The notes: generated by a model from the sequence alone, not told the origin. Shown: positions 52,767 through 62,142, numbered from the stretch's first letter. The stretch: 64,000 nucleotides of DNA from an uncultured Clostridia bacterium (GCA_934756675.1 CAKVLG010000003.1:1-64000); one strand, 5' to 3'. A program made the numbers and translations.

Positions 52767-54959
52767 ATGAAAAATCGCAAAAAATTACTTAAAATACTAA
52801 AATTTGCAGTTTTTATACCATTTTTAATAGTGGTTAGTGTAATTTTTGCGTTTTTTGTATCATTTTGGGCTATAACAAAAAACGATACTTTTGATGCTAA
52901 AAAACTTTCTGCCAGTAGTATGCCAGAACTTTTAATAAAAGATAACACTGGTCAAATAATAGAAACATCAACAAATATGACTTGTTTACCATTTGATTAT
53001 ACTAAACTTTCAGGTCAAACAAAAAACGCTTTTATCTCTATCGAAGACAAAACATTTTTTTCTCATAATGGTATCAATCTAAAACGCATGGCAGGTGCGT
53101 TTCTTTCTAACTTGAAAAATAAAAAGATTGTTCAAGGCGGCAGCACAATAAGTCAACAACTAATAAAAAACACCCACCTAAATTCCCACAAAACAATAAA
53201 AAGAAAATTAAAAGAAATTAAGCTAACACTCGACCTTGAAAAAAGTTTTTCAAAAGACCAAATTTTAAATGCATACCTTTCTAATATTTATTTTGGAAAT
53301 GGTGCTTATGGCATCGAAAGTGCCAGCAAAGTCTATTTTAATAAATCGTCAAAAGACTTAAATTTAGCAGAGAGTGCCATGCTTGCTGGAATAATTAATG
53401 CACCGTCTTCATATAACCCACTAACAAATTACGAAAAAGCAAAATCAAGACAAGAAATTGTTTTAAAAGAAATGTATAAGGATAAAAAAATCACCGAAAG
53501 CGAGTATCAAACCGCCAAAAATCAAACTCTAAACATTGTTGGCACAAACATAAATATTCTAAACCAATACACAAACGCATGCATTATGGAGGCTTGCGAA
53601 TTGTTAAACTTATCACAAAATCAAATTAAAAACAAAAAATATACTTTACATACTTATCTAAATAAGCAAGTTCAAAACAACATAACAACTATCCTGCAAA
53701 ACAATCTTAAAAATATTTATGCAGACGCTTCTTGTTTGGTTGCAAACACAAACGGTGAAATAATCGCGTTTTGCGGAAATACCAGCACAGACCTATATCA
53801 TTTAAAGCGCCAACCAGGGTCTTGCATAAAACCAATACTTGTATATGCGCCAGCATTTGAATTAAACAATCTTACCCCAGCCACACAAATTTTAGACGAA
53901 CCAATTAATCTCGATGGCTACTCGCCAGAAAATGCTGATAAATCATATAAAGGCAATGTCAGTGTTCGTGATGCCATCAAAAAATCTTTAAATATTCCAG
54001 CCGTAAAAGTTTTAAATTCAACAGGTATCGAAAAAAGTAAAAACCTAGCTAGAAAAATGGGGATACCTTTTGACAGCCAAGACAACAACCTATCCCTTGC
54101 TCTTGGCGGTTTCACAAATGGCATCACAATAAAAGAACTTGCAGAAAGCTACTCTTGCCTAGCTCGTGGTGGCGTGCATTCGAGTTTAAAATTTATCGAC
54201 AAAATTACAGATGAAAACAACAATACAATTTATTGCAACTCAAAATACTCAGACCGCGTGTTATCTAGTGAAACAGCATACCTATTAACCGACATGCTAA
54301 AAAGCGTTGCAAAAAGTGGTACAGCAAGTAGACTCTCTTCCCTAAGCTTTGATGTTGCTTCAAAAACTGGTACAGTTGGTACAATAAATTCTTCGAACAA
54401 TACCGATGCAATAAACGCAAGTTACACATCAGACAATATTGTTGTATGTTGGGTTTCTGCCAAAGATAGCAAACATTTATTAAACAAAACAATCAATGGT
54501 TCAACATATCCAACAAATGTTTCGAAAAACACACTTGATTATCTTGCGTCACTCCGCACTCCAGCAAGTTTCACTAGACCAGCATCAATAATTAATGCTA
54601 ATTACGAAACAGATGAAAACGGTAAGCTTTATCTTGCTAATTCCAACGATTATCAAACAGAAATTTTTAAAAGTGGTACACAGCCAACCGAACAGAAATC
54701 AGGACTTGACAGACTTAATTTTCAAATAAACAACTTTAGCAATTCAAAACCAACATTAATGTTTGACACAAAAAACAATATAATCTACAAAGTTTATCGC
54801 GACAACAGTCTTATTGCATTGCTTGTTGGTCGTGACGACAGAATTTCTTACACAGATTTTTCAGCAAAAAAAGACAACATCTATAACTATAGTGTTGTCC
54901 AAGAATATAACGGTGAAAGTAATAAATCTAGTGAAATTAAGATTCTTTGTTTGATATAA
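52767..54959 (+). CDS. Class A penicillin-binding protein (PBP1a type)
   Basis: 730-residue bifunctional peptidoglycan synthase. N-terminal TM (about 12-37); glycosyltransferase GT51 with EDKTFFSHNGI, QGGSTISQQLIKN and YLSNIYFGNGAYGIESAS (cut); transpeptidase with SxxK in PGSCIKP (about 353) and KTG in ASKTGTVGT (about 535); a C-terminal fibronectin-like tail (YKVYRDNSLIALLVG). Short cytoplasmic N-terminus rich in Lys. No Shine-Dalgarno and no clear -35, so the start is less certain. The 3' end overlaps convergent thiI by 23 bases. Confidence 0.92.
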   Translation: MKNRKKLLKILKFAVFIPFLIVVSVIFAFFVSFWAITKNDTFDAKKLSASSMPELLIKDNTGQIIETSTNMTCLPFDYTKLSGQTKNAFISIEDKTFFSHNGINLKRMAGAFLSNLKNKKIVQGGSTISQQLIKNTHLNSHKTIKRKLKEIKLTLDLEKSFSKDQILNAYLSNIYFGNGAYGIESASKVYFNKSSKDLNLAESAMLAGIINAPSSYNPLTNYEKAKSRQEIVLKEMYKDKKITESEYQTAKNQTLNIVGTNINILNQYTNACIMEACELLNLSQNQIKNKKYTLHTYLNKQVQNNITTILQNNLKNIYADASCLVANTNGEIIAFCGNTSTDLYHLKRQPGSCIKPILVYAPAFELNNLTPATQILDEPINLDGYSPENADKSYKGNVSVRDAIKKSLNIPAVKVLNSTGIEKSKNLARKMGIPFDSQDNNLSLALGGFTNGITIKELAESYSCLARGGVHSSLKFIDKITDENNNTIYCNSKYSDRVLSSETAYLLTDMLKSVAKSGTASRLSSLSFDVASKTGTVGTINSSNNTDAINASYTSDNIVVCWVSAKDSKHLLNKTINGSTYPTNVSKNTLDYLASLRTPASFTRPASIINANYETDENGKLYLANSNDYQTEIFKSGTQPTEQKSGLDRLNFQINNFSNSKPTLMFDTKNNIIYKVYRDNSLIALLVGRDDRISYTDFSAKKDNIYNYSVVQEYNGESNKSSEIKILCLI

Positions 54960-56109
54960 CGACTTTTTCAATTGTTGCAAGTGCGTCTGACATAAGCTTT
55001 TCTACATCGAGTTTAGATTCTTCTTTCAAAACATTTTCGAGTTTTGGTTTTGTAACTGGGTCTTTTGGCAAAAATACCGTGCAGCAATCTTCAAATGGTT
55101 CAATTGATGTTTCATATGTGTCAATCTTGCGCGCAATATCAATAATTTCTATTTTATCAAATGTAATAAGTGGACGAAGCACAACAGTACTGTCAATTAC
55201 ATCTTCAATAACAGTCATACTTTCAATTGTTTGGCTGGCAACTTGCCCCAAGTTTTCGCCAGTAACAATCATAGGAATATGGCGATCCTTTGCAATTTTT
55301 TCACTTATTCTATACATAAATCTACGGAGCAAAGTGATAAGAAAACTTGAATGGCAATTATCACGTATAGCCTCTTGAATTTTAGCAACATTTACCATAT
55401 AAATAGTAAAGTCACCATTGTATCTAGTTAAGATTTTGGCAAGTTTTTCAACTTTTTCACGCGCTAGGTTCGATGTATATGGATAGCTGTGAAAGTGCAC
55501 TGCGGCAAGTTTAACACCTCGCTTATTCATCAAATAACAAGAAACTGGACTATCAATACCACCAGAAAGCAACACAAGCCCTTTTCCGCTAGAACCAACT
55601 GGCATACCACCAACACCCATCATTGTTTTGTTATAAACAAAGGTTTTTCCATTTTCACGTACATCAATATTAATAACATGTTCTGGGTTATGCAAATCAA
55701 CAGATAAATTTTTATTGCTTTCTAAACAATCGCCACCAATCTCAGATGAAATTTGCATAGATGATTGCATAAAAGTTTTGTCTGCCCTATTCGTGTTAAT
55801 CTTAAATGTACCATTTTCATCTTTTAATAAACCTGTCACAAGAGCTGAAATCTTTTCATAATTTGTATCAACCACATACGCTGGCGATACAGAATAAACA
55901 CCTGCAACTTGACAAAGTCTGTTTAAAATTTTCTTTTCATCTTTCTCTTCATAACCAGATAAAATGTATCTGCCAGCAACTTTTTTGAGTTCTGCATTAA
56001 ACTCAAAAAGTGCATTTTTTATGTTTTTATATAACAATTCTTCAAAAAAACCGCGATTTTTACCTTTTAAATGTATTTCGTTATATCTAATTAAAATATT
56101 TTTTTCCAT
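54937..56109 (-). CDS. thiI: tRNA 4-thiouridine synthase ThiI
   Basis: Adenylates U8 of tRNA and inserts sulfur supplied by a cysteine desulfurase. 390 residues: ferredoxin-like and THUMP domains (1-165), then the PP-loop domain LLSGGIDSPVSCYLM. It lacks the C-terminal rhodanese domain, as usual in Gram-positives, where the dedicated desulfurase gene is adjacent, as here. Its ATG overlaps the desulfurase stop (TAATG). Confidence 0.94.
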   Translation of the reverse strand: MEKNILIRYNEIHLKGKNRGFFEELLYKNIKNALFEFNAELKKVAGRYILSGYEEKDEKKILNRLCQVAGVYSVSPAYVVDTNYEKISALVTGLLKDENGTFKINTNRADKTFMQSSMQISSEIGGDCLESNKNLSVDLHNPEHVINIDVRENGKTFVYNKTMMGVGGMPVGSSGKGLVLLSGGIDSPVSCYLMNKRGVKLAAVHFHSYPYTSNLAREKVEKLAKILTRYNGDFTIYMVNVAKIQEAIRDNCHSSFLITLLRRFMYRISEKIAKDRHIPMIVTGENLGQVASQTIESMTVIEDVIDSTVVLRPLITFDKIEIIDIARKIDTYETSIEPFEDCCTVFLPKDPVTKPKLENVLKEESKLDVEKLMSDALATIEKVVISNKES

Positions 56110-57242
56110 TATTTCTTTAGTTCCTTTATTCGTTTTTCAAAACAATTTGCAACATAATTTATATCCACATCAATAGGTGCAAACGAAATTCTTACTACTT
56201 GCTGAGATTTTTCATAAGAAATTCCCCTAGCCTCTAACCCCCTGTTAACCTTCTTTTTCGAAGAACAAGCAGAGCCAGTTGAAATATAAATTCTATCTTC
56301 TTCAAGAGCATGCAACAACACTTCGCCACGAACGCCAATAATACGAAGTTGCAAAATATAAGGTGAACATTCTTCATTTGAATAATTCTCAAATTCAATA
56401 TTTCTTGTTTTTAGAGCAATCAAAAATTCATTATTAAGTTTTTTTACACGTTCAAAGTTAACTGCCAAACTTTGCATCTTTAGTTTTGCAGCAGTTTCAA
56501 ACCCCAAAATGTAAGGCAAGTTTTCTGTACCAGACCTAAGCCCCATTTCTTGCCCACCACCAAGAATTAGCGGTTCTAAGTTTACATTTTTTTTAAAATA
56601 TAATGCACCAATACCTTTTGGCCCATTAATTTTGTGCGAACAAATGGTATACATATCAACACCCAATTTTTCAAGATCAACATCAATTTTCCCAAACGCT
56701 TGCACGCCATCACAGTGAAAGATTATTGTTTTGTCTTTTTGCTTAGCTAAGTGGCAAAGCCTTTCAATGTTGTTAATCATGCCATTTTCGTTGTTAACGT
56801 GCATAATAGAAACAAATTTAACAGGGTTGTTTTGTAGAAGTTTAATGTATTCTTCTTCAATCACTTTGCCATAACTATCAACTGGAATATATAAAATATT
56901 GCAACCTTGTTTACGTAACTTTTCTGTCATTTCAAAAATAGCTGGATGTTCGGTATTACCAATAAGTGCAACAAAATTTGCACGATTTTTTATTTTTAAA
57001 AGTGCGGTATTATTTGCTTCGGTAGCGCTGCCAGTGAATATCAAATTACCACCTTCAGCATTAAGTGCTTTCAAAAAATATTCGCGTGACTTTTCCACCA
57101 AATTTTTATCTACAATAGCGTTTTTATATACGCTACTAATATTATAAAAATCATTTCTCAAAGCGCCAGAAATAACATCGGTCACCTTGTCATCAACAAC
57201 TGTAGTTGCTGCATTATCAAGATAAATAACTTCATTTTCCAT
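56109..57242 (-). CDS. Cysteine desulfurase (NifS/IscS class), ThiI partner
   Basis: 377-residue PLP enzyme releasing sulfur from cysteine. YLDNAATT start, PLP Lys in SHKINGPKGIGALY, catalytic Cys loop region STGSACSSKK. ATG at 57242 (MENEVIYLDNAATT) is chosen over the frame start at 57308 because the -10 is 6 bases upstream of it. Operon with thiI, so its main job is probably s4U in tRNA and perhaps thiamine. Confidence 0.93.
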   Translation of the reverse strand: MENEVIYLDNAATTVVDDKVTDVISGALRNDFYNISSVYKNAIVDKNLVEKSREYFLKALNAEGGNLIFTGSATEANNTALLKIKNRANFVALIGNTEHPAIFEMTEKLRKQGCNILYIPVDSYGKVIEEEYIKLLQNNPVKFVSIMHVNNENGMINNIERLCHLAKQKDKTIIFHCDGVQAFGKIDVDLEKLGVDMYTICSHKINGPKGIGALYFKKNVNLEPLILGGGQEMGLRSGTENLPYILGFETAAKLKMQSLAVNFERVKKLNNEFLIALKTRNIEFENYSNEECSPYILQLRIIGVRGEVLLHALEEDRIYISTGSACSSKKKVNRGLEARGISYEKSQQVVRISFAPIDVDINYVANCFEKRIKELKK

Positions 57243-57248
57243 AATGTT

Positions 57249-57277
57249 ATTATAAACAATATATATTAATTTAGCAA
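57249..57277 (-). promoter_or_regulatory. Promoter of the desulfurase-thiI operon, leaderless geometry
   Basis: Minus strand: TTGCTA (57277-57272), 17-base spacer, TATAAT (57254-57249), 6 bases, ATG 57242. No Shine-Dalgarno. Confidence 0.75.
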
Positions 57278-57285
57278 GAACATTT

Positions 57286-57966
57286 TTAATTATTAGATAT
57301 AAGTCCACTTAAATCTTTTATCGAAAAGAATGTGTCCGGAATATCACCAATAATAACACTTTCACAAAGCAAAACATCGCTACTAGCATTTACCCTTAAC
57401 GTTCTAAATGGCAACACAACATTTATTGTGCAACTTATCGACATATAAATTTTATGTTGAGTCTGGTTGATTCCTGCACTAAAAAACTGCGAAAGAAATC
57501 TACACGAAACATCTCCATATGGATAAGTTTCCATTGCAACTTTTGGTCCCATACCAGAAATTATTGTTATTCCAGAAAATGCCCCTAGTGGTATTAAAAC
57601 TGGATTTTTTGTCAGTTCATTTAGTTTTGCCATGGTGACTCTACCTATTAATTTTGAAAGATTATTAATCTGAATTGAGTTCGCTTGAAGCATACTAATT
57701 TTACCACTAGAATCAGTAACAATATGTATTAAATCATCATAAGTTACATTTTGATTCATTGCTTCTGTTATTGCATAGTTCATACTTTTATTTGCATAAA
57801 CTTTAACTTGTGAGTTGCTAGACGAAATTATTAAAGGTGTAACCAAAAATGCAATATATAAATAAAAAAACGCAAAAATTAACAAAGTAACCATAAAAAC
57901 CTTTGTTTTTTTGCGTTTTTTAGTAAAATCTACAACAGTAATAGTATTTTTTCTTTTTCGTTTCAC
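57286..57966 (-). CDS. yunB: Sporulation protein YunB
   Basis: 226-residue membrane-anchored sporulation protein (sigma-E regulon in Bacillus). Basic N-terminus, TM about 23-45 (KVFMVTLLIFAFFYLYIAFL), extracytoplasmic YunB domain with LIPLGAFSGITIISGMGPKV (20). GTG start. It directly follows spoVAE on the same strand but has its own promoter of sigma-E type. Confidence 0.88.
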   Translation of the reverse strand: MKRKRKNTITVVDFTKKRKKTKVFMVTLLIFAFFYLYIAFLVTPLIISSSNSQVKVYANKSMNYAITEAMNQNVTYDDLIHIVTDSSGKISMLQANSIQINNLSKLIGRVTMAKLNELTKNPVLIPLGAFSGITIISGMGPKVAMETYPYGDVSCRFLSQFFSAGINQTQHKIYMSISCTINVVLPFRTLRVNASSDVLLCESVIIGDIPDTFFSIKDLSGLISNN

Positions 57967-57971
57967 ACTTA

Positions 57972-58000
57972 ATTATATGAAACAAATAGTTAAAATATTT
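57972..58000 (-). promoter_or_regulatory. Sigma-E-type promoter of yunB
   Basis: Minus strand: AAATATT (58000-57994), 14-base spacer, CATATAAT (57979-57972). This fits the Bacillus sigma-E pattern (KMATATT-N14-15-CATACAnT) with one mismatch in each half or fewer. The GTG start is 5 bases after the -10. Confidence 0.6.
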
Positions 58001-58373
58001 AATTCTTTTTAGTTTTTGAACTCGTAAAAAATGACAGCAAAAAACTTAAACCAATAGACACAGATATACCAGCACTAGTTGCAACTAACCCACCACCAAG
58101 AGCTCCGAAAAACCCGTCAGTTTTCGCGCCATTAATTGCACCATTTGCAAGCGAATTACCAAAACCAGTGATTGGTAAAGTTGCTCCAGCACCAGCCCAT
58201 TCAACTAAATAATTATACAAACCAAATCCACCAAGGACAGCACCAGCAAGCAAAAACAAAACAAGTATTCGTGCAGGCGTAATTTTAGTAGTAATAACTA
58301 TTACTTCTGCTAAACCACAAATAATACCACCAACCACAAAAACTTTTAAATACATAAGTAAACCTGCTAACAT
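57999..58373 (-). CDS. spoVAE: Stage V sporulation protein AE
   Basis: 124-residue membrane protein of the SpoVA channel, which moves dipicolinic acid into the forespore and out at germination. Hydrophobic segments about 5-27, 34-53, 90-115 and conserved AGAGATLPITGFGNSLANG. Its start overlaps the spoVAD stop by 7 bases. Confidence 0.93.
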   Translation of the reverse strand: MLAGLLMYLKVFVVGGIICGLAEVIVITTKITPARILVLFLLAGAVLGGFGLYNYLVEWAGAGATLPITGFGNSLANGAINGAKTDGFFGALGGGLVATSAGISVSIGLSFLLSFFTSSKTKKN

Positions 58374-59368
58374 ATTTCAACCTCCACAGCATGCGCGGTG
58401 CACGGTATAGTTTCACCTTGCTGATTTGTAATTGTACTCATAAGTGCACCAGTCGACACAAGTATCATTTTTTTAATTTTCTTTTCCTTTAGCTTACTAA
58501 TAAAATAAGAGTTAAACACAGTCGCACTACACCCAGCACCACTGCCACCTTGGTTAGAATCGTCTGTCACACCATAAATCATGTTTCCACAATCAATATA
58601 ATTTTGTCCAAGCGAATACCCTTTTTCTTGCATCAAGTCAAGCAAAATATCTGAACCAAGTTTTCCAAGATCACCTGTTGCAATTACATCATAATCTTCT
58701 GGTTTAGTGTTTGTGTCGCCAAAAAACGCAACCAAGGTATCCATTGCAGCAGGTGCCATTGCGGCACCCATATTTGCAATATCTTTCACACCAAAATCAA
58801 TCACCTTCCCAAAACAAACTTTTCTTATTTTTATATATGTTTTGCTAGATGATAACAAAGTTGCCCCAACACCAGTTACCGTCCATTGCGAATATGTTTG
58901 TCTTTGATTACCAAACTCGAGTGGAAATCTATATTGTCTTTCAGCTGTCGAAAAATGGCTGCCCGCCATACACATCACGTTTTTCATAATTTTCCCACTA
59001 ATTAAACAAGCACCCAGCCCAAGAGCTCCAGCAAAAGTCGCACATGCAGAATACACTCCAACAAAAGGAATTTTCAAATACGAAGCCATATAGTTAGATG
59101 CAATAATTTGGTTATTCAAGTCGCCAGACAACAACAAATCTATGTCATCAAATTTTTTATCAGCCTTCTTTAATAAAAGACATGCTGTTTGATAAAACAT
59201 TTCACGTTCAGCTTTTTCAAAAGTGTCTTCATTAAAAGTATCGATTTTTGCAATCTTATCAAAATATTTTCCAACAGGTCCATTGCCTTCTTTTCTGCCA
59301 ACAATAGAAGCTGTTTCTTGGATATATACTGGATTATCTAGAATATATGTTTGATTCCCTTTCTTCAT
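58367..59368 (-). CDS. spoVAD: Stage V sporulation protein AD
   Basis: 333-residue thiolase-fold soluble subunit of SpoVA that binds dipicolinic acid. PVGKYFDKI, SGDLNNQIIASNYMA, YSACATFAGALGLGA and GGSGAGCSATVF segments are typical. Between spoVAC and spoVAE, operon spacing 8 bases after spoVAC. Confidence 0.95.
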   Translation of the reverse strand: MKKGNQTYILDNPVYIQETASIVGRKEGNGPVGKYFDKIAKIDTFNEDTFEKAEREMFYQTACLLLKKADKKFDDIDLLLSGDLNNQIIASNYMASYLKIPFVGVYSACATFAGALGLGACLISGKIMKNVMCMAGSHFSTAERQYRFPLEFGNQRQTYSQWTVTGVGATLLSSSKTYIKIRKVCFGKVIDFGVKDIANMGAAMAPAAMDTLVAFFGDTNTKPEDYDVIATGDLGKLGSDILLDLMQEKGYSLGQNYIDCGNMIYGVTDDSNQGGSGAGCSATVFNSYFISKLKEKKIKKMILVSTGALMSTITNQQGETIPCTAHAVEVEIC

Positions 59369-59376
59369 CTTTACTC

Positions 59377-59832
59377 CTAAAATAAACTAACAATAAAGTA
59401 AACTATACCAACAATAAGTGAATACGATACACCACAAACAAGAACTGGGCCAGCAACATAAAACATCTTGCTACCCACACCAAAGACCAAACCTTCTTTT
59501 TTAAATTCAATTGCACAAGAAGAAATCGAGTTTGCAAAGCCAGAAATTGGTATAAATGTACCCGCCCCACCATACTTTGCAATTCTATCAAAGCAACCAA
59601 TGGTTGTTAAAATAATTGTAAGTGAAATTATAATAACGTTCACCCAAGCACCAACGAGCAACAAATCCATCATCGGATTAAAAGATTTTATAATATCGCC
59701 AAACATTTGCCCTAAACAGCAAATTGTACCGCCCAAAATAAAAGCATGAAATATCGTATCAAACCAACCAGACTTTGGCGACTTACGTTCAACATATTCA
59801 AGATAAGCTTCTTTACTTGCAGTTATTTTCAT
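59377..59832 (-). CDS. spoVAC: Stage V sporulation protein AC
   Basis: 151-residue membrane channel subunit of SpoVA; in Bacillus SpoVAC acts as a mechanosensitive channel in germination. TM segments about 27-47, 55-77, 85-105 and 125-150; conserved GAGTFIPISGFANSISSCAI (20). Start at 59832 chosen for TTAGGAG upstream; the frame opens at 59859. First gene of spoVAC-AD-AE. In Bacillus spoVA follows sigF directly; here one gene in opposite orientation intervenes. Confidence 0.93.
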   Translation of the reverse strand: MKITASKEAYLEYVERKSPKSGWFDTIFHAFILGGTICCLGQMFGDIIKSFNPMMDLLLVGAWVNVIIISLTIILTTIGCFDRIAKYGGAGTFIPISGFANSISSCAIEFKKEGLVFGVGSKMFYVAGPVLVCGVSYSLIVGIVYFIVSLF

Positions 59833-59848
59833 AAATTCTCCTAAGTAA

Positions 59849-59877
59849 ATACTTGTCAAAATATTTTTTTATATTCA
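59849..59877 (-). promoter_or_regulatory. Possible sigma-G-type promoter of spoVA
   Basis: Minus strand: TGAATA (59877-59872), 16-base spacer, CAAGTAT (59855-59849). The -35 fits sigma-F/G, the -10 only partly (CATnnTA expected). Forespore control is expected for spoVA. Confidence 0.35.
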
Positions 59878-59948
59878 AAATAATAAAAATCAATTTTATA
59901 AATATTTTACAAAAAAGTGCAAATACTAACATTGTAAGGAGTAAAAAT

Positions 59949-61367
59949 ATGAATAAAATAATAAAAACACTAACTTTTTTAATTTTTATACTTGCGGTTG
60001 GTTTTACTTTTGCGGGCTGTGATAATGCAAGTGAAAGGAACGCAAAAGACTTGGATGCAACCATTACATCATTTATCAACCAAACAAGTAGCCTTGACTG
60101 GGCAGACAGTTACACTTTTGCAAATGCAAGCAGTGCACATTCTTCGCAGTCAACAACAAACACAACAACAAGCACATCTAACACAAGCAAATATGTAACA
60201 TACAACACATCTAGCATGCAAAACAATCTCACAAATGTAGAAAATAAACTTGGAAAGATTATTGCGAAAAAAGCAAGTATTGATACATATTTAAACAATC
60301 TTTCTAATGGTACATTATCGCTTTCTAGCGAGGATCAATCAGCTTTAAACGCTTACAAAAACATTATTAAAGAAAGTACATCATATCTTGAATCAAATAA
60401 TGGCACAATAAGAAATACTATGGCATTAATTACAAGTAACATTCAAGAAAATGCAAATAATAACATAATTAATTCTTATATAATTAGATGCAACGAAATC
60501 ATAAGTTCTCGTATGGCTAAAATAGATTCTGCATATTCTTCTATGGAAGCTATAGAAACCATTTTAAAGGCATCAAGTTCCACAAATGAACAAAAAACCG
60601 CAAATTCTACACAAAATAATGATAAAAATGTAGTAAAAACACAAAATAAAACAACAAAAACTGAAACAAATAAAAATTTAAACACAAATAATATATCAAA
60701 CAGCACAAACAATAACAATAAAAATAATACAACTAGCCTTATCGTAAATAAAGCACAAAATAGCACAAATCAAACTACAAATCAAACCAATAACGACACA
60801 AGCAAATTGACAAATAATTGGTCAACAACTAATCAATCTATCAAACAAAATTCTACGAGCTCAAATAACGGCGGACAAATAACAAACACAACTACTACAA
60901 GTAACAATTCTAGACCTATAGCAACAAACAATAGTCAATCTAACCAAAATATAACAACATATCCAACAATAAATAATCGTTCAATTTATTACGCAAGATA
61001 CCGCAGATACCCTAACGGTTATTATGGTCCAGTTCCCACTCCTCCAAACAACAGTTCAAACAAACCAATAATCACATCAACAAGTAACATGAATAATCAA
61101 AACTCACAGACTAACAATGTATCAACAAATTCACAAAACAACACAAATAACAATTATCAATACAACAAAATGAGCACAAGACAAAACTCTAACACAATTA
61201 GACCTAACTATAGTCAAAACAACAACATAACATATACAACAAGCATGAACAATCAAAACCATGGCATGCAAGTTTCAAAAATATATAACACAAATCAAAA
61301 TTCATCAAATAACTATTCTGGTCAAGTTGTGAATAACAACATACCAGCAACACATGTTCCATATTAA
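59949..61367 (+). CDS. Asn/Thr/Ser-rich lipoprotein within the sporulation cluster
   Basis: 472 residues, not assigned to a family. Lipoprotein signal with lipobox FAGC and lipidated Cys24. Residues about 25-195 include predicted helices (NVENKLGKIIAKKASIDTYL); from 196 on the chain is low-complexity Asn, Thr, Ser and Gln, interrupted only by a Tyr/Arg-rich patch (IYYARYRRYPNGYYGP). AAGGAG upstream fixes the start at 59949; the frame opens at 59853. It lies between spoVAC and sigF in the opposite direction and shares a 116-base divergent region with spoVAC, so expression in the spore compartments is possible. It might be a spore membrane or coat-associated protein; this is inference. Confidence 0.65.
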   Translation: MNKIIKTLTFLIFILAVGFTFAGCDNASERNAKDLDATITSFINQTSSLDWADSYTFANASSAHSSQSTTNTTTSTSNTSKYVTYNTSSMQNNLTNVENKLGKIIAKKASIDTYLNNLSNGTLSLSSEDQSALNAYKNIIKESTSYLESNNGTIRNTMALITSNIQENANNNIINSYIIRCNEIISSRMAKIDSAYSSMEAIETILKASSSTNEQKTANSTQNNDKNVVKTQNKTTKTETNKNLNTNNISNSTNNNNKNNTTSLIVNKAQNSTNQTTNQTNNDTSKLTNNWSTTNQSIKQNSTSSNNGGQITNTTTTSNNSRPIATNNSQSNQNITTYPTINNRSIYYARYRRYPNGYYGPVPTPPNNSSNKPIITSTSNMNNQNSQTNNVSTNSQNNTNNNYQYNKMSTRQNSNTIRPNYSQNNNITYTTSMNNQNHGMQVSKIYNTNQNSSNNYSGQVVNNNIPATHVPY

Positions 61368-61392
61368 AAAAACACCGCTATGGTGTTTTTTT
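61366..61392. terminator. Bidirectional terminator between the lipoprotein gene and sigF
   Basis: AACACC (61371-61376), loop GCTAT, GGTGTT (61382-61387), flanked by A run and T run. Confidence 0.85.
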
Positions 61393-62131
61393 ATATTATT
61401 TGTTTTTTAAGTTGCATTAATATTTTGTTTTCCAGTCTAGAAACTTGCACTTGCGAAACGCCAAGCATTTCTGCTATTTCTGATTGAGTTTTGCCACGAT
61501 AATACCTGAGCAAAATTATTTTTTTATCCCTACCACTAAGTTTATTGATTGAATCTGCAAGTTGAATTTTATCTATTAACTGTTCGTTTTTATCTTCGAC
61601 CACAAGCCTATCAAGCAGATCAGAACTTTTTTCGTCACTCTCATCAATCTTACTATTAAGCGAAATAAGCGCTTTTGAAGAATCTAGTGCAAAGACTACA
61701 TCTTCTTCATCTTCGCCGAGCGTTTCCGCAATTACCTTTACTGGTGGTGGTTCATCATAAACTTTTGTATAGTCGTCAATAAAACTTTTTACTTTGGCCG
61801 CAAGTTGCTTCATTGCGCGTGAAACTTTTATTGCCCCATCGTCACGCAAAAATCTTTTTATTTCACCTGCTACCATTGGCACACAATATGTAGAAAATTT
61901 TACATCAAACTTTTCGTCGAAGTTTTTTATTGCCTTTAAGAAACCAAGCACACCTAACTGATACAAATCTTCATACTCAACTCCGCGATTTTGAAAATTC
62001 TTTACAACGGATTTTATGAGTGGAAAGTGCCCATTTAACAATTTTTCTTTAGCATTTTCGTCACCATCTCGTGCAAGATGAATTGCCGCAATGGTTTCTT
62101 CATTAGAAAGCGGTACAAAATTTTCTTCCAT
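61391..62131 (-). CDS. sigF: Forespore sigma factor SigF
   Basis: 246-residue sigma-70 family factor, first compartment-specific sigma of the forespore. Region 2 (YEDLYQLGVLGFLKAIKNFD, 20), region 3 and region 4 helix-turn-helix (TQSEIAEMLGVSQVQVSRLE, 20). Third gene of spoIIAA-spoIIAB-sigF, 11 bases after spoIIAB. Confidence 0.96.
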   Translation of the reverse strand: MEENFVPLSNEETIAAIHLARDGDENAKEKLLNGHFPLIKSVVKNFQNRGVEYEDLYQLGVLGFLKAIKNFDEKFDVKFSTYCVPMVAGEIKRFLRDDGAIKVSRAMKQLAAKVKSFIDDYTKVYDEPPPVKVIAETLGEDEEDVVFALDSSKALISLNSKIDESDEKSSDLLDRLVVEDKNEQLIDKIQLADSINKLSGRDKKIILLRYYRGKTQSEIAEMLGVSQVQVSRLENKILMQLKKQII

Positions 62132-62142
62132 AATAATACCAC

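Noticed and set aside
59853..59948. N-terminal extension of the Asn-rich lipoprotein
   Set aside because: It would bury the lipoprotein signal peptide; AAGGAG directly before 59949 marks the start.
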